Source of the DNA: Caldilineaceae bacterium
GTDB taxonomy: Bacteria > Chloroflexota > Anaerolineae > Caldilineales > Caldilineaceae
Assembly: GCA_019637695.1 (NCBI GenBank)
Contig: JAHBVG010000073.1
Location: forward strand, 1-38,382
Reading direction: 5' to 3'
DNA: 38,382 nucleotides
How positions within the stretch are numbered: the stretch's first letter is position 1; every line of letters starts with the position of its first letter. Made by a program: the position numbers and the translations under genes. Under the pieces are notes generated by a model. That model saw only the letters and a program-made list of their open reading frames with translations, searched no databases and had not been told where the DNA came from. Below, in pieces: positions 14,782 through 21,471 of the stretch.

Positions 14782-16452
14782 TTGGCCCCCCCACAAGAGT
14801 TCATCCACGACGAGTTTACGCTTCTCAACGAGCAGCCGCCGCAGAGCTTACTGCGCCGTTTGCTGACAGTGTTGCGCCATTTGGGTGGGCTGCTTTTTGG
14901 CGGCGTGGCTGCTTTTGTGCGCGATAAACGCGCACAAAAGCAGGATCGTACACTGGGCATGATCCTGCTGCGCGTACTGCTGTTTGCCGTGCGTCCCCTT
15001 TTGGATCAACGCATTATCCAACATCCCTTTCCCATCCAATTTCGGATCCGTCTGGAAATTTTGGGGCCTACCTATATTAAGCTGGGCCAGATCCTCAGCC
15101 TGCGCCGGGATATCTTGCCTGCCTCCATCACCGATGAACTTCAGAACTTGCTGGATCGGCTGCCCGTCGTCACCTTTGACCGCTACAAAGAGCTGATCGA
15201 AGCCGATCTTAATGCATCGGTTGACAACTGTTTCGAGTGGATCGATCCCAAGCCGCTCGGATCGGCCTCGCTGGCCCAGATCCACCGGGCGCGCCTTTTC
15301 AGTGGGGAAGATGTGGTACTCAAGGTGATCAAACCCGGCGTGCGCGAGACCGTTCAGCAGGATACGATCCTGTTGCGCGTGGTGGGCTGGCTGCTGCAAC
15401 GCGTTTTGGGCCGCTACCAGCCGCAACGCATTATCAACGAATTCAGCGCCTATACCCTGCGCGAGGTGGATCTGCGCTTCGAAGCGGACAACGCCGAGAC
15501 TTTCGCCGCCAACTTTCGCGAAAACCCCAACGTCGTTTTTCCACGCATTTACCGGGAATTCTCTGGCCGCGACGTACTCTGTATGGAATATTTCGCTGGG
15601 ATCAAACCGACAGCTCTGGCGGCGGCGAAGTTGAGCCAGACCGAGCGCAGCCAGTTCCTCGATCTAGGCATCAGCAGCATCCTCCAGATGATCTTTCACG
15701 ATGGCTTTTTCCACGCCGATCTGCACCCTGGGAATTTGATCATCTTCCCGGACATGCGTATTGGCTTTATCGATCTGGGTATGGTCGGCCGCGTGGACGA
15801 AGCAACACGGCGGGCGATGCTCTACTATTTTTACTCACTGGTGATGGGGGATCCCGCCAACGCTGCCCGCATCCTCTCTGTGCTTGCGCTGCCCGGCTCC
15901 AATGCCGACATCAACGGGCTGCGCCGCGAACTCACCGATCTCAACCGCCGATGGGTCAGCGCCTCCAAATACCACCGCTTCTCTGTCACCCAACTTGTGT
16001 TGCGCTCGATCAACCTGGCGGGCCGTTATCGGGTCTACTACCCCGAAGAGATCATCTTAATGACCAAAGCGCTGGTCACCATCGAAGGCGTCGGTCTGCT
16101 GCTCGATCCGGATCTTGAATTGACGGTCGTCGCGCGCAAACATATTCAAGCGATCCTGCGCAGCGAATTTGATCTGGCCCGGCTCTGGCGGCAAACTGTG
16201 ATCAACGCGCCTGAATTGATGGACATCCTGCGCCGCAGCCCGTTGATCGTGGCCCGCGTGCTGCACCGCCTCGAAAATGAGGATTTAGGGCCACATCCCG
16301 TCCACTTCCCCGGCCTCAAGGAGATCGTGCTGGCTGGCTTTGGGCTGATCGCCATCGCCATCCTCGTCTCCGCGGGCGTCCCCTGGCCGGTCTGGCTGGT
16401 CTTTATCGTCCTCATCCTGCTGCTGGCGCTGCGCGGCCTTGGAGCGCGATGA
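14782..16452 (+). CDS. ABC1/UbiB-family atypical protein kinase
   Basis: A 556-residue member of the ABC1/ADCK/UbiB family, membrane-bound ATPases/kinases that support quinone and isoprenoid-lipid synthesis. Seen in order: the family-specific KxGQ motif (Lys100-LGQ), an Ala/Ser-rich nucleotide loop (GSASLAQIHRA), Lys181 in VVLKVIKPG, the catalytic HADLHPGN (Asp313), the DFG-like FIDLGMVGR (Asp331), and two C-terminal transmembrane helices (near residues 510-550). The start is a TTG at 14782, with GGAG at 14772-14775 and six bases spacing; the frame itself opens at 14695 inside the previous gene. With only 23 bp to the squalene synthase-type gene, they are probably one transcript. Confidence 0.88.
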   Translation: MAPPQEFIHDEFTLLNEQPPQSLLRRLLTVLRHLGGLLFGGVAAFVRDKRAQKQDRTLGMILLRVLLFAVRPLLDQRIIQHPFPIQFRIRLEILGPTYIKLGQILSLRRDILPASITDELQNLLDRLPVVTFDRYKELIEADLNASVDNCFEWIDPKPLGSASLAQIHRARLFSGEDVVLKVIKPGVRETVQQDTILLRVVGWLLQRVLGRYQPQRIINEFSAYTLREVDLRFEADNAETFAANFRENPNVVFPRIYREFSGRDVLCMEYFAGIKPTALAAAKLSQTERSQFLDLGISSILQMIFHDGFFHADLHPGNLIIFPDMRIGFIDLGMVGRVDEATRRAMLYYFYSLVMGDPANAARILSVLALPGSNADINGLRRELTDLNRRWVSASKYHRFSVTQLVLRSINLAGRYRVYYPEEIILMTKALVTIEGVGLLLDPDLELTVVARKHIQAILRSEFDLARLWRQTVINAPELMDILRRSPLIVARVLHRLENEDLGPHPVHFPGLKEIVLAGFGLIAIAILVSAGVPWPVWLVFIVLILLLALRGLGAR

Positions 16453-16472
16453 AGTTTGAAGGCGGGAGTCAT

Positions 16473-16507
16473 TTCACACTTCAAACTTCACCCTTCACTC
16501 TTCTCTG
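16473..16507. repeat. Heptamer tandem array (TTCACAC-type, 5 units)
   Basis: Five contiguous 7-bp units: TTCACAC, TTCAAAC, TTCACCC, TTCACTC, TTCTCTG, directly after the UbiB-type gene. Confidence 0.88.
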
Positions 16508-16564
16508 TAGGGGCAGGCCCCTGTGCCTGCCCACTGCGGGCGACCACGGCGGGTCGCCCCTACA
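16506..16564. repeat. Palindromic GTAGGGGC repeat with two inner hairpins
   Basis: Terminal arms TGTAGGGGC and GCCCCTACA enclose two perfect hairpins, GGGCAGG/CCTGCCC and GGGCGAC/GTCGCCC, giving a cruciform-like, REP-type element. Its ends match those of the element at 3156-3230. Confidence 0.8.
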
Positions 16565-16615
16565 TACTACCGGTTTCTATCTGCGTTCATTTTAGGAGAA
16601 GCCAGAGAAATAATG

Positions 16616-16686
16616 ATCCACGAAGGCACACGAAAATGCACGAAGAAGAGGTTTCTCCTTTCTGCTCTTGGTCTTCCTTCGTGGAT
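16616..16686. repeat. Inverted repeat, ATCCACGAAGG arms
   Basis: Perfect 11-bp arms ATCCACGAAGG (16616-16626) and CCTTCGTGGAT (16676-16686) flank cacgaa-rich degenerate units. Spacer repeat, no coding potential. Confidence 0.75.
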
Positions 16687-16753
16687 GTACTTTCTCAATT
16701 CGTAGGGTAGCCCCCTATGTCCACCCAATGTAAGCAACTCCATATTGCGTGAA

Positions 16754-17074
16754 TTATGGGATGTGGCGCAATTGCCCGGGACGAACCGTTCGCAAAACAC
16801 TCTGGATCTGGGGAATGAGCGGTTCAATGTTCATATAGAAACTGGTCCTGGCAGAGATAATTACGATGGCAAGGTCGAGCCTACGCCAGTTCTGCTGATG
16901 TTCTATGCCTTTATCCATGGTAACGAAGGCATCAAATTCGATCTCGGCCAGCCGCAGCAGTTGTCCGTTCTTGATGGACTTCCATCCATATTCTTCAACC
17001 GAGACCACTGTGAAATCTTCATCAAAGCTGCGGGTGAGGCGTTGGTCGAGGTTTTCATCAAGCAGCACGCGCAT
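16754..17074 (-). CDS. DUF5615 PIN-like toxin candidate
   Basis: A 106-residue DUF5615-type, PIN-like protein, the presumed RNase toxin of a two-gene toxin-antitoxin module. The N-terminus MRVLLDENLDQRLTRSF has the conserved Asp and Glu of the metal site; FDAFVTMDKGIEHQQN carries the second acidic cluster (TMDKG). Its start overlaps the end of the upstream DUF433 gene by 17 bp, the usual arrangement for translational coupling in such pairs. The length is typical of the family. The enzymatic activity is inferred from the family, not shown here. Confidence 0.85.
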   Translation of the reverse strand: MRVLLDENLDQRLTRSFDEDFTVVSVEEYGWKSIKNGQLLRLAEIEFDAFVTMDKGIEHQQNWRRLDLAIVIISARTSFYMNIEPLIPQIQSVLRTVRPGQLRHIP

Positions 17075-17288
17075 GTTCTACCTCTGCCGATGCGGAGCGC
17101 AGGGCAAATTCGAGAAACGCCTCTGTCTGTTCTCGTTTAACACTTGGGAAGCCTTCTAGAAAGCTTTCCAGACTATCTCCCGCCTTTAAGTAATCGATGA
17201 GGTTTTGCACGGGAACTCTTGTGCCAGTAAAGACGAGTGTTCCACTGACCACTTCAGGATCACGCGATACGATTTCGTTGAGTTTCAT
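17058..17288 (-). CDS. DUF433 antitoxin candidate
   Basis: A 76-residue DUF433 protein, a small helix-turn-helix-like family found next to DUF5615 PIN-like proteins as the likely antitoxin. Typical features: an N-terminal VSRDPEVVSGTLVFTGTRVPVQNLIDYLKAG, where the GT-R-V core is the family hallmark, and SLESFLEGFPSVKREQTEAFL as the following helices. It precedes and overlaps the toxin gene, so it is made first. Family members are expected to bind their own promoter, but no operator could be identified upstream. Confidence 0.85.
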   Translation of the reverse strand: MKLNEIVSRDPEVVSGTLVFTGTRVPVQNLIDYLKAGDSLESFLEGFPSVKREQTEAFLEFALRSASAEVEHARAA

Positions 17289-17417
17289 GCGCTACCACCT
17301 TTTCTATCCTACTTCCAACACACTGCTCCAAGTATAGTACGCGACCATCCATCGGTAAAGGCATACCCTCTATACGAATATGAGCGAACATTTGATGCAA
17401 TACTGTTTCCGCGCTTT

Positions 17418-17853
17418 TATTGCTCCTGTTGCCAGGCAGCTAGCAGATTTTGCATCCACTCTGCCAAAAGGCGCTCAATCTCGTTCAGTTCATGGTTGCG
17501 AAAGCAAATTCTTCTTCATCCAACTTGATACCGTCGGCCATCTTCGCCATGATGCCATAGATCTCTAGATCGAGGATGAACTTCTCGTAACCGGCGATCA
17601 ACCCTCCTTCCAGCCAGCCCGCAGCCTGGAGGACAAAGTTTGTGCCCGCGTACAGGGGCGGCCACATCGTCCCCGCCGATTCGTAGCCCGCCTGCGCGTC
17701 GTGGATCTTCTGTTCCCCTTCGCCGTCGAGCAGATGGAGCGGCAGCAACTTGTTTTCGATAGGGCAGATCGGTTGAACACGAACAGCCCAGTGGCGGCGA
17801 TCCCGTTGCTCTGCACGGCGACTGGTACGCTCTGACACGGCGCAACTCCTCAA
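17418..17853 (-). pseudogene. Trimethylamine methyltransferase (MttB)-type remnant
   Basis: A broken fragment of a corrinoid-dependent methyltransferase of the MttB superfamily. The recognisable core is KIHDAQAGYESAGTM, then GTNFVLQAAGWLEGG, then AGYEKFILDLEIYGIMAKMADGI, which matches the C-terminal part of the ~480-residue family. Upstream residues do not match, and the frame ends at 17485. A second frame then gives NHELNEIERLLAEWMQ and continues to a stop near 17418, as if the true C-terminus had been joined by an internal deletion plus frameshift. No cognate corrinoid protein is adjacent. An intact longer copy may exist elsewhere in the genome. Confidence 0.7.
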
Positions 17854-17918
17854 TCGAGATGATGGAATGGATGCGCGTTACAATATCTGAAGCGTCCTAT
17901 CTCGTCAAGTCAGCGGTG

Positions 17919-17946
17919 GACGGCGGACGACGGACGACGGATGACC
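17919..17946. repeat. Heptamer tandem array (GACGACG-type, 4 units)
   Basis: Four contiguous 7-bp units: GACGGCG, GACGACG twice, GATGACC. It is followed 7 bp later by a second, different heptamer array. Confidence 0.88.
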
Positions 17947-17953
17947 GTAAACA

Positions 17954-17988
17954 CAATCCCCAGTCCCCGATCCCCAGTCCCCAACTTT
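17954..17988. repeat. Heptamer tandem array (CAATCCC/CAGTCCC-type, 5 units)
   Basis: Five contiguous 7-bp units: CAATCCC, CAGTCCC, CGATCCC, CAGTCCC, CAACTTT. The CCCCAGT phase equals a heptanucleotide described from cyanobacterial STRR repeats (from memory). Confidence 0.88.
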
Positions 17989-18004
17989 AGGACGCCAGCT
18001 TGCT

Positions 18005-18032
18005 TTGTTGCGTCTCTCCGCTGTGGTACAAT
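18005..18032 (+). promoter_or_regulatory. Candidate promoter for the first S41 protease
   Basis: TTGTTG (18005-18010), 16-bp spacer, TACAAT (18027-18032). The predicted transcription start (about 18039-18040) coincides with the GTG start codon, so the mRNA could be leaderless; no ribosome binding site is visible before the GTG. Confidence 0.4.
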
Positions 18033-18039
18033 CCATTTC

Positions 18040-19272
18040 GTGAAATCGTCAAGCCGTAACTTCCTTTTAACATTCTTTGTTCTGGTTTTGATCCTCGTTG
18101 CTTTTGGCTCGGGATATTGGGCGCGAAGCTGGCAATTAGGGGCTTTGCCGCTCACCATGCCGCTTGGTGTAGCGAACTCCCCGACGGACGTCACAGAGCC
18201 AATTATCCAAAACGAGCTCTATCAACAGGTCTGGTCGTTGCTTGAGCGTGATTTTTATGGCAACTCGCCCACTGTCAACCAACGCCTCTATGGATCGATC
18301 CGCGGGTTGACCCAGGCCTATGAGGATCCCTACACCTACTTTGTCGAGCCGCAGCCGCGAGAATTAGAACGAGATCAACTGCGCGGTCGTTTTGGCGGCA
18401 TCGGCGCTTATATTGATCCGACACAGGATGGATTCATCCTGCGGCCTATGGAAGATCAGCCAGCCGCCCAGGCCGGCGTCCAGGCCGGGGATCGGTTGGT
18501 GGCTGTCGATGATCGGTTGATCGAAGCCGACACAGAGTTGGATGTGGTCCTGGGATTGGTGCGGGGAGCGGTGGGTACAGAAGTCTGCCTGTCTCTGGAA
18601 CGACCGGACCGGGCTGGCGGCGCGCCCACATCCCTGCGCGTCTGCGTCGTACGCGCCGAGATCGAGACACCCAGCGTCGAATGGCGCATCCTTGATGACG
18701 CTCCCAGCACCGCCAACATTGGGTACATCCGGCACACGCTCTTCAGTGAACGCTCCGCCGACGAAATGTTGCGGGCGATTCAGGAATTGCAGGCCGCGGG
18801 CGCGGATCGTTTTATCCTTGACCTGCGCGGCAACCCGGGTGGCTTGGTCGATGCCGCTGTGAACACGGCCGATCTCTGGCTCAATGAAGGCGTTGTCCTC
18901 TATGAGCGGCAGGCCAGCGGTCGGGAACGCACCTTCTCTAGCACGGCGGGCGATGTGAGCGGCGGCGCGCCGCTTGTCGTCCTCGTCGATCATGGATCGG
19001 CCAGCGCCAGTGAGATCGTGGCAGGGGCGTTGCGTGATCGATCCCGCGCCCTGCTGGTGGGCGAACAGACCTTCGGCAAAGGCAGCGTGCAGTTGGTCCA
19101 TGATCTGGTGGATCAAAGCAGCCTGCATGTGACGACGGCGCGCTGGTATACCCCTGAGTGGGGCGCGATTGATGGCGTCGGGTTAACGCCTGATATTGTG
19201 GTCGATCCTGGGGTCGATCCCCTGGCGCGTGCGGTGGAAGTTGTGCGCGAAGTGGCGCTTTTGACTCGCTAA
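18040..19272 (+). CDS. S41 C-terminal processing protease
   Basis: A 410-residue tail-specific protease of family S41 (CtpA-like), anchored in the membrane and acting outside the cytoplasm. Order: N-terminal transmembrane segment (FLLTFFVLVLILVAFGSGYW), helical N-domain, PDZ domain (FGGIGAYI to GDRLVAVDD), then the catalytic domain. The nucleophile Ser is in GSASASEIVAGAL and the base Lys in FGKGSVQL. GTG 18040 is chosen because the upstream frame (to 17941) only translates repeat spacer and the PDZ/TM architecture starts here. It is followed by a second S41 gene, smpB and an rRNA methyltransferase, all on +. Substrates unknown. Confidence 0.9.
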   Translation: MKSSSRNFLLTFFVLVLILVAFGSGYWARSWQLGALPLTMPLGVANSPTDVTEPIIQNELYQQVWSLLERDFYGNSPTVNQRLYGSIRGLTQAYEDPYTYFVEPQPRELERDQLRGRFGGIGAYIDPTQDGFILRPMEDQPAAQAGVQAGDRLVAVDDRLIEADTELDVVLGLVRGAVGTEVCLSLERPDRAGGAPTSLRVCVVRAEIETPSVEWRILDDAPSTANIGYIRHTLFSERSADEMLRAIQELQAAGADRFILDLRGNPGGLVDAAVNTADLWLNEGVVLYERQASGRERTFSSTAGDVSGGAPLVVLVDHGSASASEIVAGALRDRSRALLVGEQTFGKGSVQLVHDLVDQSSLHVTTARWYTPEWGAIDGVGLTPDIVVDPGVDPLARAVEVVREVALLTR

Positions 19273-19285
19273 TTGTAACTGCATA

Positions 19286-19324
19286 CTCTGCTCCAGGCAG
19301 GTCCGTAACCCGCCTGGAGCAGAG
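19286..19324. repeat. GC-rich hairpin after the first S41 gene
   Basis: 16-bp stem (CTCTGCTCCAGGCAGG with one mismatch to its partner at 19309-19324) and a 7-base loop. It may end the upstream transcript, though no T-run follows. The loop-side gtccgta-acc text resembles the next hairpin. Confidence 0.7.
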
Positions 19325-19395
19325 GTAGTAGTAGTTACGTGATCTGCATTATTCCCTCTTTTGGGGTGCATTTCAATTTGGGGGCGCTCCGGTTG

Positions 19396-19428
19396 GGTCC
19401 GTGACCCGACCACCGCCGGTCACGGACC
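19396..19428. repeat. Perfect GGTCCGTGACC inverted repeat
   Basis: Perfect 11-bp arms GGTCCGTGACC (19396-19406) and GGTCACGGACC (19418-19428) around an 11-base loop, upstream of the second S41 gene. It is a dispersed-palindrome candidate or operator. Confidence 0.65.
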
Positions 19429-19517
19429 GGCGAAGAGCATTCTTATCCCCAATCTGAAGTAGACCTCTCTTTTAAGGTGACTGTGTGCCCGGTATCGTAC
19501 CGCTTTGAGGAAATCCT

Positions 19518-20825
19518 ATGTCTACTCACGAACAACCAACCGTGTCGAAAAAACCTACCGACAGCCTTGCACTGCGCATCATTCTCTTGGGTTGTGGCTT
19601 TCTCCTGATTGTTTCGGTCGCTTTTTCGGTAGGGTCTGGCGTGGGCTTTGCCATCGGGCGGATGAGCAATGGGGCATCGGTACAGCAGAGCGGGACACCT
19701 GTCGGTTCTGCTGGCACGATTATTGAGAGTGGTCGCGATCTCAAGCAAGAGGATCTCAAGATCTTTTGGGAAGCGATGGATCTGCTGGAGCGCGACTATT
19801 ATGGCGAGTTGCCCAGCCAGCAGGAACGCAGCTATGGCGCCATCCGCGGCGTACTCGAATTGTTGGACGATCCCAATACCAGCTTCATGCCGCCGCAACA
19901 GGCAAGAAACTTCCTCGAAAGCATGGACGGCAGCTTTGAAGGGATCGGCGCCACAGTAGATTGGGAGACAGATCTCAGCGCTGTGCGCATTGTCGAACCC
20001 TTTGAAAACCAGCCCGCCTGGAAGGCAGGCTTGCGCCGTAACGATCTGATCATCGCCATCGACGGTGAACCGGTCGCCGAGATGGCCGACCTGACCGAGG
20101 CTGTTAGTAAGATCAAAGGCCCACGGGGATCCAGAGTGGTACTCACAATTGTGCGCTCTAATCGCACCGATCCTTTTGAGGTTGAGGTGATCCGCGATCT
20201 CATTCAGATCCCCATCGTCTTTTCGGAGATGGTCGGCGAAAATGAAGATATAGCCTATATCCGCCTCACTCGCTTTTCGGACAATGCCAGCGGACGGCTG
20301 CGCGATGCCATCCGAACGGCTTTGGATAGCGGCAATGTGCGCGGTCTGATCTTCGATATGCGCGGCAACCCTGGCGGACTTCTGCGCGAAGCCGTACGCG
20401 TCTCCAGTCTCTTTTTGCCGGATAAAGAATTGGTGCTGATCGAGCGCTTCAGCGACGGCAGCGAGGATCTCTATCGCGCCGAAGGCAGACCGATTGTGCC
20501 GGCGGATCTGCCCATTGTGGTTTTGGTGAACGAGGGCAGCGCCAGCGCCAGCGAAATCGTCAGCGGCGCTCTACAGGATGCGGGGCGCGCTGTGCTGTTG
20601 GGCACGACGACTTTCGGTAAGGGCAGTGTGCAACTTCCTCACAATTTGAGCGATGGCAGCCTGATGCGCGTCACCATTGCGCGCTGGTATACACCCAAAG
20701 ATCGCTCTATCGACGGCACCGGGCTGGAGCCAGACATAGTGCTAGAGTTGAGCGATGAAGAATTCGAATCAGAGGAAGATCCCCAATTGGATCGGGCGCT
20801 ACAATTGCTAGAAACAGGACAGTAA
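19518..20825 (+). CDS. S41 C-terminal processing protease (second copy)
   Basis: A 435-residue paralogue of the preceding protease. N-terminal cytoplasmic ~20 residues, transmembrane helix (IILLGCGFLLIVSVAFSVG), helical domain, PDZ domain (GIGATVDWETD to LIIAIDGEPV), and an S41 core with Ser in GSASASEIVSGAL and Lys in FGKGSVQLP. A good ribosome binding site (GAGGAAA) precedes ATG 19518. The two proteases share architecture but differ much outside the catalytic core, so the duplication is old. It ends 3 bp before smpB, so protease and smpB are probably co-transcribed. Both act on protein tails: SmpB-tagged proteins in the cytoplasm, S41 substrates outside it. Confidence 0.92.
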   Translation: MSTHEQPTVSKKPTDSLALRIILLGCGFLLIVSVAFSVGSGVGFAIGRMSNGASVQQSGTPVGSAGTIIESGRDLKQEDLKIFWEAMDLLERDYYGELPSQQERSYGAIRGVLELLDDPNTSFMPPQQARNFLESMDGSFEGIGATVDWETDLSAVRIVEPFENQPAWKAGLRRNDLIIAIDGEPVAEMADLTEAVSKIKGPRGSRVVLTIVRSNRTDPFEVEVIRDLIQIPIVFSEMVGENEDIAYIRLTRFSDNASGRLRDAIRTALDSGNVRGLIFDMRGNPGGLLREAVRVSSLFLPDKELVLIERFSDGSEDLYRAEGRPIVPADLPIVVLVNEGSASASEIVSGALQDAGRAVLLGTTTFGKGSVQLPHNLSDGSLMRVTIARWYTPKDRSIDGTGLEPDIVLELSDEEFESEEDPQLDRALQLLETGQ

Positions 20826-20828
20826 GCC

Positions 20829-21308
20829 ATGGCTGTGAAGACAGACGCCGAACAGGGTCCGCGTACTGTAGCGAGCAACCGCAAGGCGCGCCACGATTAT
20901 TTCATCGAAGAAAGCTTCGAGGCTGGCATCGCTTTGACAGGCACCGAAATTAAATCTGTGCGCAAAGGACATGTCAACCTGCGCGATGGCTTCGTACTCG
21001 TCCGTAGCGGCGAAGCGTGGCTGATCAACGTCCACATTGCCCATTATGAACAGGGCAATCGACAGAATCACGAGGAGACGCGCCAGCGCAAGTTGCTGCT
21101 CCACAAAAAAGAGATCGACCACATATACGGCCAGGTCACCCAGAAAAACTGGACAATCGTCCCGTTGCGGATGTACATCAACAACGCCGGGCGGGCCAAG
21201 GTCGAAATTGCCCTGGTGCGGGGGAAGCACACCTACGACAAGCGCGACACCATCCGCGACCGCGACGCCAAACGCGAGATCCAGCGGGCGATCAAGCAGG
21301 CATTCTGA
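20829..21308 (+). CDS. smpB: SsrA-binding protein SmpB
   Basis: A 159-residue tmRNA-binding protein that carries tmRNA (SsrA) to stalled ribosomes in trans-translation. The conserved features are visible: NRKARHDYFIEESFEAGIALTGTE with the G-TEIKS(V)R motif, LRDGFV, NVHIAHYEQGN, and the basic C-terminal tail KHTYDKRDTIRDRDAKREIQRAI, which folds in the mRNA channel. Normal length. It starts 3 bp after the upstream protease gene. The tmRNA gene itself is not in this window. It is followed by a long AT-rich hairpin and heptamer array. Confidence 0.97.
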   Translation: MAVKTDAEQGPRTVASNRKARHDYFIEESFEAGIALTGTEIKSVRKGHVNLRDGFVLVRSGEAWLINVHIAHYEQGNRQNHEETRQRKLLLHKKEIDHIYGQVTQKNWTIVPLRMYINNAGRAKVEIALVRGKHTYDKRDTIRDRDAKREIQRAIKQAF

Positions 21309-21314
21309 ATGAGC

Positions 21315-21362
21315 AATGAGTAATGAGTAAGGAGTAGACATACTCCTTACTCATTACTCATT
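21315..21362. repeat. Perfect 22-bp inverted repeat built of heptamers
   Basis: Perfect 22-bp arms (21315-21336 and 21341-21362) with a 4-base loop gaca. The left arm is the reverse complement of the first three units of the downstream ATTACTC array. It directly follows smpB and could act as a bidirectional or Rho-independent-like stop, though it is AT-rich. Confidence 0.92.
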
Positions 21363-21445
21363 ACTCATTACTCATTACTCATTACTCATTACTCATTACT
21401 CATTACTCATTACTCCTTACTCATTACTCCTTACTCATTACTCAT
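21341..21445. repeat. Heptamer tandem array, 15 units of TACTCAT
   Basis: Fifteen contiguous 7-bp units, twelve TACTCAT and three TACTCCT (units 1, 11 and 13), 105 bp. The longest and cleanest array in the window; it lies just before the rRNA methyltransferase gene. Confidence 0.97.
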
Positions 21446-21471
21446 TCCCCATTTATCGAAAGCCACCACCC

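Larger units (their letters stand above)
16453..16753. other. Repeat-filled intergenic region, no gene
   Basis: About 300 bp with no credible gene. It holds, in order, a heptamer array (16473-16507), a palindromic GTAGGGGC element (16506-16564) and an inverted repeat (16616-16686). Reading frames here are translations of these repeats. Confidence 0.7.

Noticed and set aside
16567..16827. Minus-strand frame of 86 residues
   Set aside because: It reads through inverted repeat and spacer and overlaps the DUF5615 gene end; no support.
21341..21445. Repeat array considered as CRISPR or origin iterons
   Set aside because: Units are 7 bp without spacers, there are no cas genes, and the same kind of array occurs in many spacers.
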